37,757 nucleotides of DNA from Candidatus Anoxychlamydiales bacterium (lineage in GTDB: Bacteria > Chlamydiota > Chlamydiia > Chlamydiales > SM23-39): contig JAAKFE010000008.1 in NCBI GenBank assembly GCA_011065175.1, positions 1 through 37,757 of the forward strand, given 5' to 3'. Both the position numbers and the translations under genes were made by a program. This document shows, one piece after another, positions 1 through 10,654 of this stretch. How positions within the stretch are numbered: position 1 is the first letter of the stretch; the number at the start of each line of letters is the position of its first letter. The notes beneath the pieces are model-generated. The model searched no databases, was not told the DNA's origin, and was given only the letters and a program-made list of their open reading frames with translations.

Positions 1-214
1 AAAAGCATGAGAGTAAAAAGATTTTCTCGCCCAAGTCTTTACAAAAATGTAGTGTAAAACTGAAATATTAAGTTTTTAATTATAAATTAGTTAGCTAAAA
101 AAAGCGCGGAAGTCAGGAAAAAATATAAATTTTTCTTCTCAGGTATAAAAAAATCTATATTATTTTTTTCTTTTAAATCTCTCAAGATAATATAAAGCTT
201 TTGCTATTACTAAA

Positions 215-1672
215 TTAAAATAAAGCTTCAACAGAAAGCTGATTTTCTACTGCATCCAAAAAATTAACATTTTCTCTAACTCCATAAGGAGTAATCAAAG
301 TTATAAATAGAGCTTTTTTTGTTTTTGTGCGTTCATAAAAAAGCGCCTTTTTTTTCATTAATTCTTTTGCATAAGTCTTAGTTACAACAAACTCTACATT
401 GTAAAACTTGATTTCACATAAATTCATGCAATTATCAGCTCGATCTATTACAAGATCTATTTCTATTTCTTTTTTACCGTTAACCATTGCTTTCCAATAT
501 CCTGACGTTGTACTAACCCCTCCTATTTGGAGAGCATCTTTTATTTGAGAGACATGTTTCAAACATAAATTTTCAAAAGCAAATCCCGCCCATGAGCGCC
601 AGGAAGGCGTGACTTGTCTTTTTATCCAATAATCTTTTTCAACTCCCTGCAAAAGAATTCCTTTTTCTGGCTCAATCCAATTAAGATAAAAAAGACTATA
701 TTCATCATTTAAATAATATCTCATTTCTCTTAACTTTTTTCCAATTTCAGGCATTGTCATAATGAAGCCAGATTCTTCTAATTCTTGTAAAACTTCACTT
801 GTTCTACCACTGGTAGATAGATTTGCTTCTTTTAATAATTCTAAACGAGTTAATCCCCGTCTTTTCTTTGAAAGGACTCTAATAACTTGCAAATGAATTT
901 CTGCATTTTTAAAAAGTGAATGATAAAGTTTATAAAATTCAGTGAGCAAAGGTGATTGTGGCTTAAAACAAAGCTCATGAATATTTATTGTTGCTGATTT
1001 TCCAGCTTCTAAATAAGAGAGATACTTAGGAACGCCTCCTGTTATCATGTAAATCTCACAAATTTGTTTTTTTGTAAGTTCTATTCCATGAGCAATTAAA
1101 TACTCTTCAGTTTCTGATAAATTAAAAGGAAGCAAACGAAGATGTGCGCTCAAACGTCCATAGAGTCCTCCTGTATTATTAATCACATTGCTAATCATCC
1201 ATGATGCGGCTGATCCCGAAACAATGAGTAGTACATTAGGCATCGTTGAAAAATGTCGATTCCACATATAATCAAGAGCAGATAAAAAATCTGATTTTGA
1301 AGATGCCAACCAAGGCAGTTCATCAAAAAAAAGTATAATTTTTTGTTTTTTATCTATTTTTTTTATGCTTGTTTTTATTCTATTCAAAGCTTCCTTCCAA
1401 TTTTTTGGAAGATCTGAACCAGATTCATTTTTAAAAAGGGCACAAAATTCTGTATGAAAATTTTGTAATTGATCGCTATTTCGAACATTATAAGAACCTG
1501 TTATCTCAAAAAGAACTCCCTTATCTTTAAAAAATTCTCTTACTAGGAAAGTTTTGCCAACGCGTCGTCTTCCATATATTGCCAAAAATTCAGCTCTTTG
1601 AGAGCGATATAACTTTTCAAGCAGCTTCTTTTCATCTTTTCTTCCAATAATACTATTTTTACTAGCGAGCAT
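215..1672 (-). CDS. DUF234-type AAA+ ATPase with C-terminal nuclease-like domain
   Basis: This 485-residue protein has a P-loop near the N-terminus (YGRRRVGKT, about residues 33-41) and a Walker B-like segment (ILFFDELPWL, about 113-122). A SGSAASWM sensor-like motif, a winged-helix-like middle and a C-terminal part follow. The C-terminal part carries FEN, then EIDLVIDR and CEIKF, the spacing of a PD-(D/E)XK nuclease fold. This is the layout of the archaeal-type ATPase_2/DUF234 family, which is patchily spread in bacteria and has no settled function. The start at 1672 is supported by an AAGGAAAG ribosome site. It stands alone, 168 bp from the 3' end of mreB, with no partner gene visible. The family's patchy distribution suggests horizontal transfer. 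Bases 1-214 downstream hold nothing I can identify. Confidence 0.85.
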   Translation of the reverse strand: MLASKNSIIGRKDEKKLLEKLYRSQRAEFLAIYGRRRVGKTFLVREFFKDKGVLFEITGSYNVRNSDQLQNFHTEFCALFKNESGSDLPKNWKEALNRIKTSIKKIDKKQKIILFFDELPWLASSKSDFLSALDYMWNRHFSTMPNVLLIVSGSAASWMISNVINNTGGLYGRLSAHLRLLPFNLSETEEYLIAHGIELTKKQICEIYMITGGVPKYLSYLEAGKSATINIHELCFKPQSPLLTEFYKLYHSLFKNAEIHLQVIRVLSKKRRGLTRLELLKEANLSTSGRTSEVLQELEESGFIMTMPEIGKKLREMRYYLNDEYSLFYLNWIEPEKGILLQGVEKDYWIKRQVTPSWRSWAGFAFENLCLKHVSQIKDALQIGGVSTTSGYWKAMVNGKKEIEIDLVIDRADNCMNLCEIKFYNVEFVVTKTYAKELMKKKALFYERTKTKKALFITLITPYGVRENVNFLDAVENQLSVEALF

Positions 1673-1748
1673 AAAATTCTTTCCTTTTTCAAAGATAATT
1701 CCTAATTACATCCTTTATTATGACATTATCCATTAAATAAACCAAGAT

Positions 1749-1778
1749 AATTCCGAAAAACAGCCGCTTTCCGGAATT
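1749..1778 (-). terminator. Possible hairpin downstream of mreB
   Basis: The arms AATTCCG and CGGAATT, extended by AAA/TTT with one bulged base, enclose a short loop. The hairpin lies about 60 bp past the mreB stop codon. No clean T-run follows on the minus strand, so it may be a weak or Rho-assisted terminator, or just a palindrome. Confidence 0.35.
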
Positions 1779-1840
1779 AAACCTAAAAAACCCTTGAATT
1801 TAACTGTTTTTAAGTATTTTTATAGTTATAAAAGATTATA

Positions 1841-2926
1841 TTATTTTTTTCTTTTAAATTTATCTAGATATTCTAGAGCTTTTCCAGTCCCTATACAAAC
1901 CGCAAGCAAAGGATTTGGAGCAACGAATACAGGAAGACCTGTCTCTTTAATCAAGGCTTTATCTAAACCTTTAATTAAAGCGCCTCCTCCTGCTAAAACC
2001 ATTCCTCTTTCAACTAAGTCAGCTGCAAGCTCTGGTGGACATTTCTCTAAAGTTAATTTGACATTTTCAATAATTTGTTGATTTGGCTCTGCTAAACATT
2101 CTCTTATTTCAACAGAGTTAATTCTTTTGGTTATTGGAAGACCAGCTACTTGATCCCTTCCTCTCACTTCCATTTCTAACTCGTTATTACCGAGAGGATA
2201 TGCTGATCCTATGGTCATCTTGATATCTTCTGCTGTTCTAGGACCAATCATTAAATTATAAGTTCTTCTCATATAGTTCATAATGCAATCATCAAACTCA
2301 TCACCTGCAACTCTGAGAGATCTAGACTCAACAATACCGCCTAGTGAAATAATTGCGATCTCTGTTGTCCCTCCGCCAATATCTATAATCATATTAGCTG
2401 ATGGTTCATGAACGGGCAAGTCAACACCTATCGCTGCTGCCATTGGCTCATCTATCAAAACTACTTCTTGAGCGCCAGCATGCAAAGCAGAGTCTTCAAC
2501 AGCTCTTTTTTCAACACCTGTAATTCCAGAGGGCACTGCAATTAATATCTTTGGACGGAAAAGTGTTCTAGAAGGTGTTACTCTTTTTATTAAGGCTTTT
2601 AACATCCCTTCTGCTATTTCAAAATCTGCAATAACGCCATCTTTCATTGGCCTTACTGCATGGATTCTTCTAGGTGTTTTTCCAAGCATGGATTTAGCTT
2701 TATGTCCTACTGCTAAAACTTCATTTGTAGTGGAATCTACAGCAACAACAGAGGGTTCTGCTAAAACTATACCTTTGCCTTTTACATATACTAAAGTATT
2801 GGCCGTTCCTAAATCTATTCCAATATCAGATGAAAAAATCCCTTGGATTTTGTTAATGCGATTAACAAACATATCCTTTTTTCTAGTAATAAACTCTTTT
2901 ATGTTTAATGATTTTTTAGTAAGCAT
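1841..2926 (-). CDS. mreB: Rod-shape protein MreB
   Basis: This bacterial actin polymerises under the membrane. In Chlamydiae, which lack FtsZ, it organises septal peptidoglycan synthesis during division. The 361 residues show the phosphate-1 motif [12 protein letters not shown] near residue 35, the phosphate-2 motif [12 protein letters not shown] in the middle, and the adenosine motif [11 protein letters not shown] near the C-terminus. Length is normal for the family. I chose the ATG at 2926. A longer reading frame starts at 2971 but runs back into the helicase gene, whereas 2926 has an AGGGA ribosome site and sits 11 bp past the helicase stop. The order helicase-mreB matches CT708-CT709 of C. 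trachomatis, so the two are probably co-transcribed. Confidence 0.95.
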   Translation of the reverse strand: MLTKKSLNIKEFITRKKDMFVNRINKIQGIFSSDIGIDLGTANTLVYVKGKGIVLAEPSVVAVDSTTNEVLAVGHKAKSMLGKTPRRIHAVRPMKDGVIADFEIAEGMLKALIKRVTPSRTLFRPKILIAVPSGITGVEKRAVEDSALHAGAQEVVLIDEPMAAAIGVDLPVHEPSANMIIDIGGGTTEIAIISLGGIVESRSLRVAGDEFDDCIMNYMRRTYNLMIGPRTAEDIKMTIGSAYPLGNNELEMEVRGRDQVAGLPITKRINSVEIRECLAEPNQQIIENVKLTLEKCPPELAADLVERGMVLAGGGALIKGLDKALIKETGLPVFVAPNPLLAVCIGTGKALEYLDKFKRKK

Positions 2927-2937
2927 AATTTTCCCTT

Positions 2938-5900
2938 TTAAGTCTGTAGAAGTTCTAAAACTTCTTCCCAAGTTAATTTTGATATCGCCTCATCATCTGA
3001 GCTAATAACTTTTTTGACGAGACCCTTTTTTCTGTTTTGCATTTCTATTATTTTCTCTTCAATCGTATTTACTGTCACTAATTTATATGATGAAACACTA
3101 TTTTTTTGTCCAATTCTATGAACCCTATCAGTCGCTTGAGATTCAACAGCTGGATTCCACCACATATCATAATGTATAACACTATCAGCTCCAGTTATAT
3201 TAAGTCCAGTTCCTCCAGCTTTAAGAGACACTAAAAATATTGTTTTTTCTTTGTTTTCGTTAAATTCTTTTACTACTTGAAGACGATTTTTTGTTGTTCC
3301 ATCGAGATAAGAAAACTTTATTCCTCTTTGCTCAAAATCATCTCTCATTATTGCTAGCATTTTTGTATATTGAGAAAATATTACAGTTTTATGATTTGCA
3401 TCTATTAAGTTTTGAACAAGCTCAAGTAGCATCTCATATTTCGCAGAATCTCCAACTTCTTTTTTCTCTTTTGCAAAAATAGCAGGATGACAACAAATCT
3501 GTTTTAGTCTCGTTAAAGTAGCGAGTACATGGATTTGAACTTTTTCAAATCCATCTCTTCTAACAAGTTTTGTAAGCTCATCTCTTGCCGATTGAGAATA
3601 AGATTTGTAGAGTTCTAATTGAGTCTCAGTCAATTTACAGTGATATAAGATCTCTGTAACAGGCGGCAATTCTTTTAAAACATCTTCTTTCATTCTTCTT
3701 AAAATAAATGGTGATACCTTTCTTTTTAAATACTCGATGTTTTTTACATGAGTTTTCCCTGTCGTTCTAATGTATTTTTCAATGAACCTATCATATGATG
3801 ATAAAAATCCTGGCATTAGAAAATCTAATAAAGACCATAGCTCATTTAATGAATTTTCAATTGGGGTTCCGGTTAATATCATTTTATGAGTTGCATTTAA
3901 AAGTTTTACAGATTTTGCATTTCTAGTTTGTCTATTTTTAATGTGCTGAGCTTCATCTAAAATAGCGTAGGAAAAAGTTTTTTCTTTATAAAGATCGATA
4001 TCTTTTTGAATTAAAGTATAAGATGTAATAATAATATCGTTTTCTTTTACTGAAGATATTATTTTTTTTCTTTGATTTGGAATTCCATCGATAACTATAG
4101 CATTTGTTTTTGGACTAAATTTATTTATCTCTTCTTGCCAGTTATATAAAAGTGAAGTTGGACAAACAACGATTGATGGGGCTGCTTGATTACTTTGGGT
4201 TTGAACAATTGCAACTATTGCTTGAAGCGTTTTTCCAAGACCCATGTCATCGGCTAAAATTCCATTCAAATGCATACGTCTTATCTTTTCTAACCAATGA
4301 ATACCTTCTTTTTGATATTTTCTTAAATTAGCTTTAATATTAGCTGGAATATCAGATGGTTTAGAAATATTTTCAGATACCATCTGATCTCTTAATTTCT
4401 TTAATTTATCTGACATTTTAAATTTTATTGGAAGATTTTCAAAAACAGAGTTTTCGATTCCAGCTAAACTCCAAAAAGGTCTATCTTCTTTATGGTTTGT
4501 AAGTTTTTTTAGTCCAATTTCATCAAAGATCTGTACGATTTTAGATAATTTTTCTAAATCTAAAACTAAAATTTTTGAAAAACGTGAGTTTGAAGAATGT
4601 TTCTTTATGTGAGATAACTCAATAAAAGCTCTTCCAACAGCCACACATTCCCAGAGAAGATCTAATTTTACACCTAAGAGCTCACCGTCAACTTTTAAAT
4701 CTGCTATGTAAAATCCAGCATTTTTAGAAACATCTAATTCTAAATTAAATTTAGTTTGATCATAAATAAATTGATCTAAAAGATTTTGTGGACATTCAAA
4801 TTCAACTACCTTTTGATTATTTGGAATAATCTCTGTCATAAATTCTACGATTTTCTTTTCAGACTTTGAAATATATGTTCCTATCTCAGGATTAAATAAA
4901 AAATCTGTAAAAAGATCGTTTATAATTTCTCTTTCTTTCACTAAATCTCTAGCTAAAATCCCCTCATTTGTAATAAATTTAGAAATGCTATCATAGTCTA
5001 ATTGATTAGAGCTTGCTTTTACTTCTATTCCATCATAAATAAAGTGCAAAGTAGCTTCCAACTCTCCATCTAAATATGAAAGCTCACATCTAGCTTTTAT
5101 ATTCGATGCAAAAGGAAGAGTCACAAATTTTTCAATAACATCTAAACTTGACACTTCAGCAAATCTTTTAAGTTCAGGAAGTGTATTTTCAACAAAAGTT
5201 CCGAATAATGGCTCTGGAATTGCCATATTTCGAATCTGATCTAAACTTTTTAGATGTTCTCTTTTTATGTGATTAGGAAATTTATAATAAATTCCTTGAT
5301 ATAATAGGGCTGGTTTTGCGCAATCAAAAATACTCACTTCTTTAATATCAATAACATTTTGATCTACTACAAAACTTGGATTTAATAAAATTTTTGTAGT
5401 TGGTGGCTCTAAATATTTCAGATCGAAGCGAACAAAAGCAGAAGAAAAAGAGTAACTAAGAGGATTTTCTAAATTCAAACAAAAAATTGATGGCAAAACA
5501 GGAAGATCTTCTGATAGATCAGATAAACTTCTAGAAGTATTATTTTTCATTTCAATTGCATGAATTTTTGAAAGTAAATCCCCAAATGTTGGCATATCAA
5601 TTTTCGCAACCCTTTGAGCTCTTTCATTATTTAAATTTTCATTAAACCTGGCGCTTGCTATCAAAGTTTTTAAAATCTCTTTTTCAACTTCATTAAACGC
5701 AGAAAATTTAAAATAATAATATTTTGAATTAATTTTAATTTTTTCTTCAAAGCGAACGGCATCTAAAAAGTTTTTAATATTTGGTATATTTAATGGTTTT
5801 GATCTCGATGGAATTCTAAGTGCTAGAGTGAAATCTACAAACTTGTGTTTTTTTTCAATAGACTCTGGATTAAATATGAATGCTATCTCTGATTTTGTAA

Positions 5901-6396
5901 CTTTGTTTTCTTCTTCAGGCAGAAAAAAAAGAGATGAAGATAAGATGTCTGCTGAATGGATATATTCATGAGTTATTTGTTTTTGCAGGTTTTTATCTTT
6001 TTTCTTTTCTTCTTTAGATTTAGCTTCGCTAATAGTAGCGAGCAGCGCTTTATCAAAACCTTTTATTTTATATAAATCTTTTTCTTTTGAATATCTAACT
6101 AATATCGCATCTAAATTCTCTTCTAAATAAAAAACGAGTGCAGCTATATGATGACAATCAAAGCGATATCTACAATCGCAATTAGAATGAATCGTATCAG
6201 ATTCAAACCTATCGATTTCAATTTCACTCTCATACGTATTTTCATATCCACCCATTACTTTGGCATGAAATCTAATCGTATCTTCATCGAGTCTTAAAAT
6301 TTTTGCACTGATAACTTTTTTTTGATCATGCAGTGATTTCCCTTCTTGAAGTAGCATTGAAGAAAAATCTTGCTTTAACTTTCGAAAATTCAACAT
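2938..6396 (-). CDS. SNF2/SWI2-family DEAD-like helicase with SWIM zinc finger
   Basis: A 1152-residue ATP-dependent DNA translocase of the SNF2 family. The N-terminus has a SWIM-type zinc-binding pattern ([15 protein letters not shown], about residues 74-88). A long family-specific middle follows, and the two RecA-like lobes lie in roughly the last 450 residues. Visible motifs are I (ADDMGLGKT), II (LDEAQH), III (LTGTPIENS) and the C-terminal [13 protein letters not shown] and [11 protein letters not shown]. It corresponds to the chlamydial Swi/Snf helicase CT708. The substrate is unknown; chromatin-like nucleoprotein or stalled-polymerase remodelling is inference only. It leads a two-gene unit with mreB and is divergent from tRNA-Gly/tig. 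Directly before the start, the minus strand reads 16 A residues and no classical Shine-Dalgarno sequence is visible. Confidence 0.93.
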   Translation of the reverse strand: MLNFRKLKQDFSSMLLQEGKSLHDQKKVISAKILRLDEDTIRFHAKVMGGYENTYESEIEIDRFESDTIHSNCDCRYRFDCHHIAALVFYLEENLDAILVRYSKEKDLYKIKGFDKALLATISEAKSKEEKKKDKNLQKQITHEYIHSADILSSSLFFLPEEENKVTKSEIAFIFNPESIEKKHKFVDFTLALRIPSRSKPLNIPNIKNFLDAVRFEEKIKINSKYYYFKFSAFNEVEKEILKTLIASARFNENLNNERAQRVAKIDMPTFGDLLSKIHAIEMKNNTSRSLSDLSEDLPVLPSIFCLNLENPLSYSFSSAFVRFDLKYLEPPTTKILLNPSFVVDQNVIDIKEVSIFDCAKPALLYQGIYYKFPNHIKREHLKSLDQIRNMAIPEPLFGTFVENTLPELKRFAEVSSLDVIEKFVTLPFASNIKARCELSYLDGELEATLHFIYDGIEVKASSNQLDYDSISKFITNEGILARDLVKEREIINDLFTDFLFNPEIGTYISKSEKKIVEFMTEIIPNNQKVVEFECPQNLLDQFIYDQTKFNLELDVSKNAGFYIADLKVDGELLGVKLDLLWECVAVGRAFIELSHIKKHSSNSRFSKILVLDLEKLSKIVQIFDEIGLKKLTNHKEDRPFWSLAGIENSVFENLPIKFKMSDKLKKLRDQMVSENISKPSDIPANIKANLRKYQKEGIHWLEKIRRMHLNGILADDMGLGKTLQAIVAIVQTQSNQAAPSIVVCPTSLLYNWQEEINKFSPKTNAIVIDGIPNQRKKIISSVKENDIIITSYTLIQKDIDLYKEKTFSYAILDEAQHIKNRQTRNAKSVKLLNATHKMILTGTPIENSLNELWSLLDFLMPGFLSSYDRFIEKYIRTTGKTHVKNIEYLKRKVSPFILRRMKEDVLKELPPVTEILYHCKLTETQLELYKSYSQSARDELTKLVRRDGFEKVQIHVLATLTRLKQICCHPAIFAKEKKEVGDSAKYEMLLELVQNLIDANHKTVIFSQYTKMLAIMRDDFEQRGIKFSYLDGTTKNRLQVVKEFNENKEKTIFLVSLKAGGTGLNITGADSVIHYDMWWNPAVESQATDRVHRIGQKNSVSSYKLVTVNTIEEKIIEMQNRKKGLVKKVISSDDEAISKLTWEEVLELLQT

Positions 6397-6585
6397 AATT
6401 TTTTTTTTTTTTTTAGTTTAAATTTAAATAAAACACCTTTTTTAGTTTTACTCTTTTTTTTAAACCATATCAATCAAAAAATTTTTATGGATTTTAAAAA
6501 AATTAAAAAAAACTTCTTCTCAGGTATATTTAAGCTAAGTTTGTGTTAATATTTTGTTAAAAAAAAACTATTACTTTCTTCAAAC

Positions 6586-6614
6586 TTGATCAAAATCTTC
6601 GAAATCCTTATATT
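6586..6614 (+). promoter_or_regulatory. Sigma-70-type promoter for tRNA-Gly and probably tig-clpP-clpX
   Basis: TTGATC (6586-6591) and TATATT (6609-6614) are separated by exactly 17 bp. The expected start near 6621 lies about 9 bp before the tRNA. No terminator separates the tRNA from tig, so read-through into the protease genes is plausible. Confidence 0.6.
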
Positions 6615-6629
6615 TATATATACTTTTTC

Positions 6630-6701
6630 GCGGGTGTAGCTCAGCGGTAGAGCATCACGTTGCCAACGTGAGGGTCGTGAGTTCGAACCTCATCACCCGC
6701 T
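6630..6701 (+). tRNA. tRNA-Gly (anticodon GCC)
   Basis: A full cloverleaf can be drawn. The acceptor arms GCGGGTG/CACCCGC are perfect. The D arm is GCTC/GAGC, the anticodon arm TCACG/CGTGA with loop TTGCCAA (anticodon GCC), and the T arm has loop TTCGAAC. The discriminator base is T and CCA is not encoded. A tRNA-Gly just before tig agrees with my recollection of the chlamydial gene order. Confidence 0.97.
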
Positions 6702-6734
6702 TTTATTTATAAAATAAGCAAAGGAAAATTTTAA

Positions 6735-8018
6735 GTGGAATCTGACATCAATATTAAAATCGAAAAAAAATCTAAATGTAAAATTGAAATAGATATAGAC
6801 ATTTCTTCTGAAATTGTAAAAGAAGCGAGCAAACAGGCCGTAAAAGATTTAAAAAAAGAGATAACTCTTCCCGGCTTTAGAAAAGGAAAAGCGCCGGATA
6901 GTATAGTTTTAAAAAAATACCCAGATGACTATAAAGAAAGATTAGAGAAAAAAATTGCAGATCTCTCTTTTATAAAAGCACATGAAAAAGAAAAACTTCC
7001 ATCTCTTAGCCAAGAATCTAAAATAATTTTTAAAATTAAAGAATACTCTTTAGAAAAGGGAGCCCAAATCCACTATTCATATGAGACTGAGCCTGAAGTT
7101 CCAAAAATAGATCCTAAAGCATTTAAAATTTCTAAAGATAACCTAATAGAAGTCTCTAAAAAGGAAACTGATGAAGCTATTCGTCAAATCAGGTTTTTTC
7201 ATGCTGATTGGAAAGATGTGGATCGTCCAATTAAAGAAGATGATTATATAATCATTGATTTAGATTCTATTGAATCTGCTACTCCTCAAAGAGTCTTTTC
7301 TGATACTAGATTTGAAGTATCAGATAAAGGTATGGCTTCTTGGATGAAAGAGCTTGTAATAGGCAAAAAATTAAACGACTCATTAAAGGGAACATCTAAG
7401 CCCGATGAAACAGCAAATGAAGAAGAAAAGAAAAATTTTGAGCCTAAAAAAGTACTAGTTACTATTAAAAAGATAGAAGAAGCAAAACTTCCTAAAGTAG
7501 ATGATGAGTTTGCAAAAAAAGTTGGCACAAAAAGCGTCGACGAAATGTATGAATCTATAAAAAAAATGTTAATAGAGCAAAAACAGACTAAACATAACCA
7601 AGAAAACAGAAAAAAGGTTCATGAATTTTTAATTAAAACATATAAATTTGATGTTCCAGACTCTTTAATTCAAAATGAACTAAATTACAGAAAAGATGCT
7701 TACTTTAAAAACCCTAAGTTCAAGAAAAAATATGATAAAATGACTCCGGAAGAGATAAAAGAATTTGAAAAGAATCTTTTAACATATTCTGAAGATGCAA
7801 TTAGAATATTTTATATTTCTAAAAAAATTGTTGCAGATTTTGATATAAAAATATCTGATGATGAAATAAAACAAAGAGCGCTAATTATATTATATAGAGA
7901 AACCGGTCAAAAACCCAATCCTAAAAATATCCCAAGAAATGTCTATGCTCTTGCAATATCTCAACTAGTTTTAAATAAAGCTGAAGATTATATACTTGAT
8001 CATTCTTCTAAAAGCTGA
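6735..8018 (+). CDS. tig: Trigger factor, ribosome-associated chaperone
   Basis: This protein binds near the ribosome exit tunnel and helps nascent chains fold. The 427 residues show the ribosome-docking signature GFRKGKAP at 47-54. An FKBP-like region lies around 160-245, followed by a long helical C-terminal chaperone domain with a conserved KLPKVDDEFAKKVG segment. Length is typical. The start codon is GTG, with AAGGA 9 bp upstream. It is the first gene of tig-clpP-clpX, as in CT707-CT706-CT705, and pairs a folding chaperone with a protease for nascent or damaged proteins. The FKBP part is poorly conserved by eye, so peptidyl-prolyl isomerase activity is not assured. Confidence 0.93.
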   Translation: MESDINIKIEKKSKCKIEIDIDISSEIVKEASKQAVKDLKKEITLPGFRKGKAPDSIVLKKYPDDYKERLEKKIADLSFIKAHEKEKLPSLSQESKIIFKIKEYSLEKGAQIHYSYETEPEVPKIDPKAFKISKDNLIEVSKKETDEAIRQIRFFHADWKDVDRPIKEDDYIIIDLDSIESATPQRVFSDTRFEVSDKGMASWMKELVIGKKLNDSLKGTSKPDETANEEEKKNFEPKKVLVTIKKIEEAKLPKVDDEFAKKVGTKSVDEMYESIKKMLIEQKQTKHNQENRKKVHEFLIKTYKFDVPDSLIQNELNYRKDAYFKNPKFKKKYDKMTPEEIKEFEKNLLTYSEDAIRIFYISKKIVADFDIKISDDEIKQRALIILYRETGQKPNPKNIPRNVYALAISQLVLNKAEDYILDHSSKS

Positions 8019-8050
8019 TAAAAATATAAAAAAAAAGAAAGAGGAAAAAA

Positions 8051-8662
8051 ATGACAAAATCACCGTATGAAATAGAAGATTCTTTAACACCATATGTAAT
8101 CGAAGATACAGGTAGAGGCGAAAGATCAATGGATATCTACTCTCGCCTTTTAAAAGATAGAATTATTTTTATCGGCACTGAAATCAACGATCAAGTAGCA
8201 AATGTTGTTATCGCTCAGCTTCTATTTTTAAAAATGGAAGATCCTAAAAAAGATATCTCACTATACATTAACTCACCTGGAGGTCAAATAACTTCTGGTC
8301 TTGCAATTTACGATACGATGCACTTTTTAGGCTGTGATATTAACACTTATTGTATAGGCCTCGCAGCTTCCATGGGAGCTCTTTTACTTACCGCTGGAAC
8401 AAAAGGTAAAAGATATGCTCTTCCAAACTCTAGAATCATGCTACATCAACCCTACGGTGGAATAGGTGGCGCTGCTGAAGACATCAAACTTCAAGCAAAT
8501 GAAATCTTATACTTAAAAAAAGTTTTAGCTAATATTTTAAGTGAAAAAACAGGACAAAAAGTAGAAAAAATCTTAGAAGAATGTGAAAGAGATTTTTATA
8601 TGAGCGCTAAAGAAGCTCTAGATTATGGACTTATTGATAAAATAGCCGAACCCCAAAGATAA
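8051..8662 (+). CDS. clpP: ATP-dependent Clp protease proteolytic subunit
   Basis: This serine peptidase subunit forms the degradation chamber used by ClpX. The catalytic triad is readable: Ser107 in GLAASMGA, His132 in MLHQPYG, and Asp181 in ECERDFYM. The oxyanion-loop SPGG sits at 75-78. At 203 residues it has standard ClpP length, with a GAGG ribosome site before the ATG. The neighbour clpX begins 5 bp after its stop, so the two are translated as a unit. Chlamydiae carry two clpP paralogues. This one, next to clpX, corresponds to ClpP2 of C. trachomatis (CT706) and may need the other paralogue to form an active complex. Confidence 0.95.
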   Translation: MTKSPYEIEDSLTPYVIEDTGRGERSMDIYSRLLKDRIIFIGTEINDQVANVVIAQLLFLKMEDPKKDISLYINSPGGQITSGLAIYDTMHFLGCDINTYCIGLAASMGALLLTAGTKGKRYALPNSRIMLHQPYGGIGGAAEDIKLQANEILYLKKVLANILSEKTGQKVEKILEECERDFYMSAKEALDYGLIDKIAEPQR

Positions 8663-8667
8663 TATAA

Positions 8668-9876
8668 ATGAAAAAAAATAATGCTCAATGCTCTTTTTGT
8701 GGAAGAGAAGAAGATAAAGTAGAAAAGTTAGTCTCTGGACCAAATGCATATATCTGCGATAAATGCATTGGTCTTTGTTTAAATATAATCGAAAAAAAAG
8801 CAACTCAACATGACCTAAAAATTTTAAAACCTAAAGAGATTAAAGAAAAACTAGATGATTATATAATCGGTCAAGAAAATGCAAAAAAAACAATTTCTGT
8901 AGCTGTCTATAATCATTATAAAAGAATAATGTCTCTTCAAAAAACCCAAAAGACTGAATACATTAAATCTAATCTCCTACTAATCGGTCCTACAGGCTCC
9001 GGTAAAACTCTAATGGCCAGAACCCTAGCTGACCTCTTAGATGTACCATTTGCTATTTCAGATGCGACAACCCTAACAGAAGCAGGCTACGTTGGAGAAG
9101 ATGTAGAAAACATCATCTTAAGGCTCCTTCAAGCAGCCGACTACGATGTTGAAAGGGCAGAGCATGGTATTATCTACATAGATGAAATTGATAAGATTAG
9201 AAAAACTTCTCAAAATGTTTCTATTACAAGAGATGTATCAGGCGAAGGTGTACAACAAGCATTACTCAAAATAGTAGAAGGCACTGTTGCAAATGTTCCT
9301 CCAAAAGGCGGAAGAAAGCATCCTCATCAAGAATACATTAAAGTTAATACTGAAAATATCTTATTCATAGTAGGCGGAGCTTTTGTTTACTTAGATAAAA
9401 TGATTGCCAAAAGGCTAGGTAAAGAAACCATTGGTTTTAAAGCTGGAGAAGTAAAAACTTTTGATCGACAAGAGATGAATTATCTACTCTCTCAAGTAGA
9501 ACCTGAAGATCTAGTAGAGTTTGGTTTAATTCCTGAATTTGTAGGAAGATTTAATTCAATTGCCAGTTGCAATGAGCTTACAGCTGATGATCTAGTAGAT
9601 ATTCTAACTAAACCTAAAAACGCTATTATTAAACAATACATCCAACTATTTAAAGACGAAGGTGTTGATCTTCAGTTTACTAAAGATGCTCTAATATCTA
9701 TCGCTAAAAAAGCTAAAAAATCAAAAACCGGAGCTAGAGCTCTTCGTATGATTGTAGAAAATCTACTTCGTGATCTTATGTTTGAAACCCCATCTGATCC
9801 CTCAATTAAAGAGATCTTAATAGAAAAAGAAACAATAGATAATGAAAAAGAGCCGATCATTAAAAGATCAGCTTAA
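8668..9876 (+). CDS. clpX: ATP-dependent Clp protease ATP-binding subunit ClpX
   Basis: This AAA+ unfoldase feeds substrates to ClpP. The 402 residues contain an N-terminal zinc-binding domain with four cysteines (C8, C11, C30, C33). The Walker A motif GPTGSGKT is at 107-114, the GYVGED pore loop near 140-145, Walker B IYIDEID at 169-175, and the RKH-loop GGRKHPHQ lies in the middle. The arginine-finger region VGRFN and a sensor-2 GARALR are also present. Length is normal. No obvious ribosome site stands in the 5-bp gap from clpP, so translational coupling is likely. Its stop codon overlaps the T-tract of a terminator that serves the opposite-strand gene cluster. Confidence 0.96.
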   Translation: MKKNNAQCSFCGREEDKVEKLVSGPNAYICDKCIGLCLNIIEKKATQHDLKILKPKEIKEKLDDYIIGQENAKKTISVAVYNHYKRIMSLQKTQKTEYIKSNLLLIGPTGSGKTLMARTLADLLDVPFAISDATTLTEAGYVGEDVENIILRLLQAADYDVERAEHGIIYIDEIDKIRKTSQNVSITRDVSGEGVQQALLKIVEGTVANVPPKGGRKHPHQEYIKVNTENILFIVGGAFVYLDKMIAKRLGKETIGFKAGEVKTFDRQEMNYLLSQVEPEDLVEFGLIPEFVGRFNSIASCNELTADDLVDILTKPKNAIIKQYIQLFKDEGVDLQFTKDALISIAKKAKKSKTGARALRMIVENLLRDLMFETPSDPSIKEILIEKETIDNEKEPIIKRSA

Positions 9877-9905
9877 AAAAAAAGCCCCCAACTTTCACTG
9901 AGAGC
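9875..9905 (-). terminator. Rho-independent terminator of the six-gene minus-strand operon
   Basis: Read on the minus strand, GCTCTC, a 10-nt loop, GGGGGC and nine T residues follow each other. In RNA the stem is 6 bp, including two G-U wobbles, so it folds well only in the minus direction. It ends inside the clpX stop codon. Confidence 0.6.
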
Positions 9906-9931
9906 CCAATTACGAGGAAATTCTTTATATA

Positions 9932-10636
9932 TTATCTAAGGTTCATAGCATTTATTCCTGCTATATTAGAAATTATGTTATTAAATTGCATAGCTTGTAT
10001 AGTTTTCTCTCCTTCGTTATAAGAAGATGATAGTGTCGAGTTTATATTTTCCATAATTGTTCTTACTGCACTTGCCTGACTTTGAATAGCCTTTTGCATA
10101 GCTTGTGGAAGAGCTGCAATACCTTGAGAAGCTCCGTTTATAATACCTGCTTTTTGTGTTGCTCTTTGAGATTTATTATTCGCTTCTGTACTTTTTGACT
10201 TCACTTGTTTTTGTTTTGCTGTTAATTTTTTTGTAGTTTCAGCCAGTTCCTTCTCAACAGATTCTTTAGTTTCTCCAGCACCCCATTTTGTCTTATCATT
10301 AACTTTCTCATCTAAAGCTGTTTTATTATCTTGAAGAGTTTTTTCACCTTCTTGAAGTCCTTTTAATCCATCTTGAGCACTATCAGCATCCTTCAGAGCA
10401 GACATTCCACCGGCTGCCATCGCAAATTGCGATAATCCTTCTGCAACAGCACTGTAAATCTCTGCTTTTGCTGATGAATACATCGCCTCAACTAATTTCG
10501 TGAGTGACGTTATTTGGGTGCTTCTCAATTTTCTAAGAAGTTGATTTGTTTTACTCGTAACTTTCGACATATATGCAGCTGCTAAATTTAGAGAATCTTG
10601 AGCATCTGATGTAGAATAAGTTGCTGTGTTAGCCAT
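9932..10636 (-). CDS. Probable T3SS-exported protein, CopD/SctB-like candidate
   Basis: The product has 234 residues and an AGGAGG ribosome site 8-9 bp before the ATG. It is rich in Ala, Ser, Gln and Lys and has no signal peptide. The N-terminus is helical (residues 10-60), then comes a short apolar stretch around 65-80 (EGLSQFAMAAGGM). A charged coiled coil spans about 90-160, and the C-terminus is a helix with QAMQKAIQSQASAVRTI. This layout (one weak apolar segment plus coiled coil) recalls small hydrophilic translocators such as CopD/CT579, IpaC or YopD, but I cannot show homology. It is the last gene of the operon and lies next to a strong terminator. An effector or filament-like role is equally possible. 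Confidence 0.65.
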   Translation of the reverse strand: MANTATYSTSDAQDSLNLAAAYMSKVTSKTNQLLRKLRSTQITSLTKLVEAMYSSAKAEIYSAVAEGLSQFAMAAGGMSALKDADSAQDGLKGLQEGEKTLQDNKTALDEKVNDKTKWGAGETKESVEKELAETTKKLTAKQKQVKSKSTEANNKSQRATQKAGIINGASQGIAALPQAMQKAIQSQASAVRTIMENINSTLSSSYNEGEKTIQAMQFNNIISNIAGINAMNLR

Positions 10637-10654
10637 TTTTTCCTCCTTTATTTA

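Noticed and set aside
133-147. 15-base match TTCTTCTCAGGTATA, repeated at 6514-6528
   Set aside because: A single 15-base match within 37 kb of A/T-rich DNA is about what chance allows, and the two contexts share nothing else.
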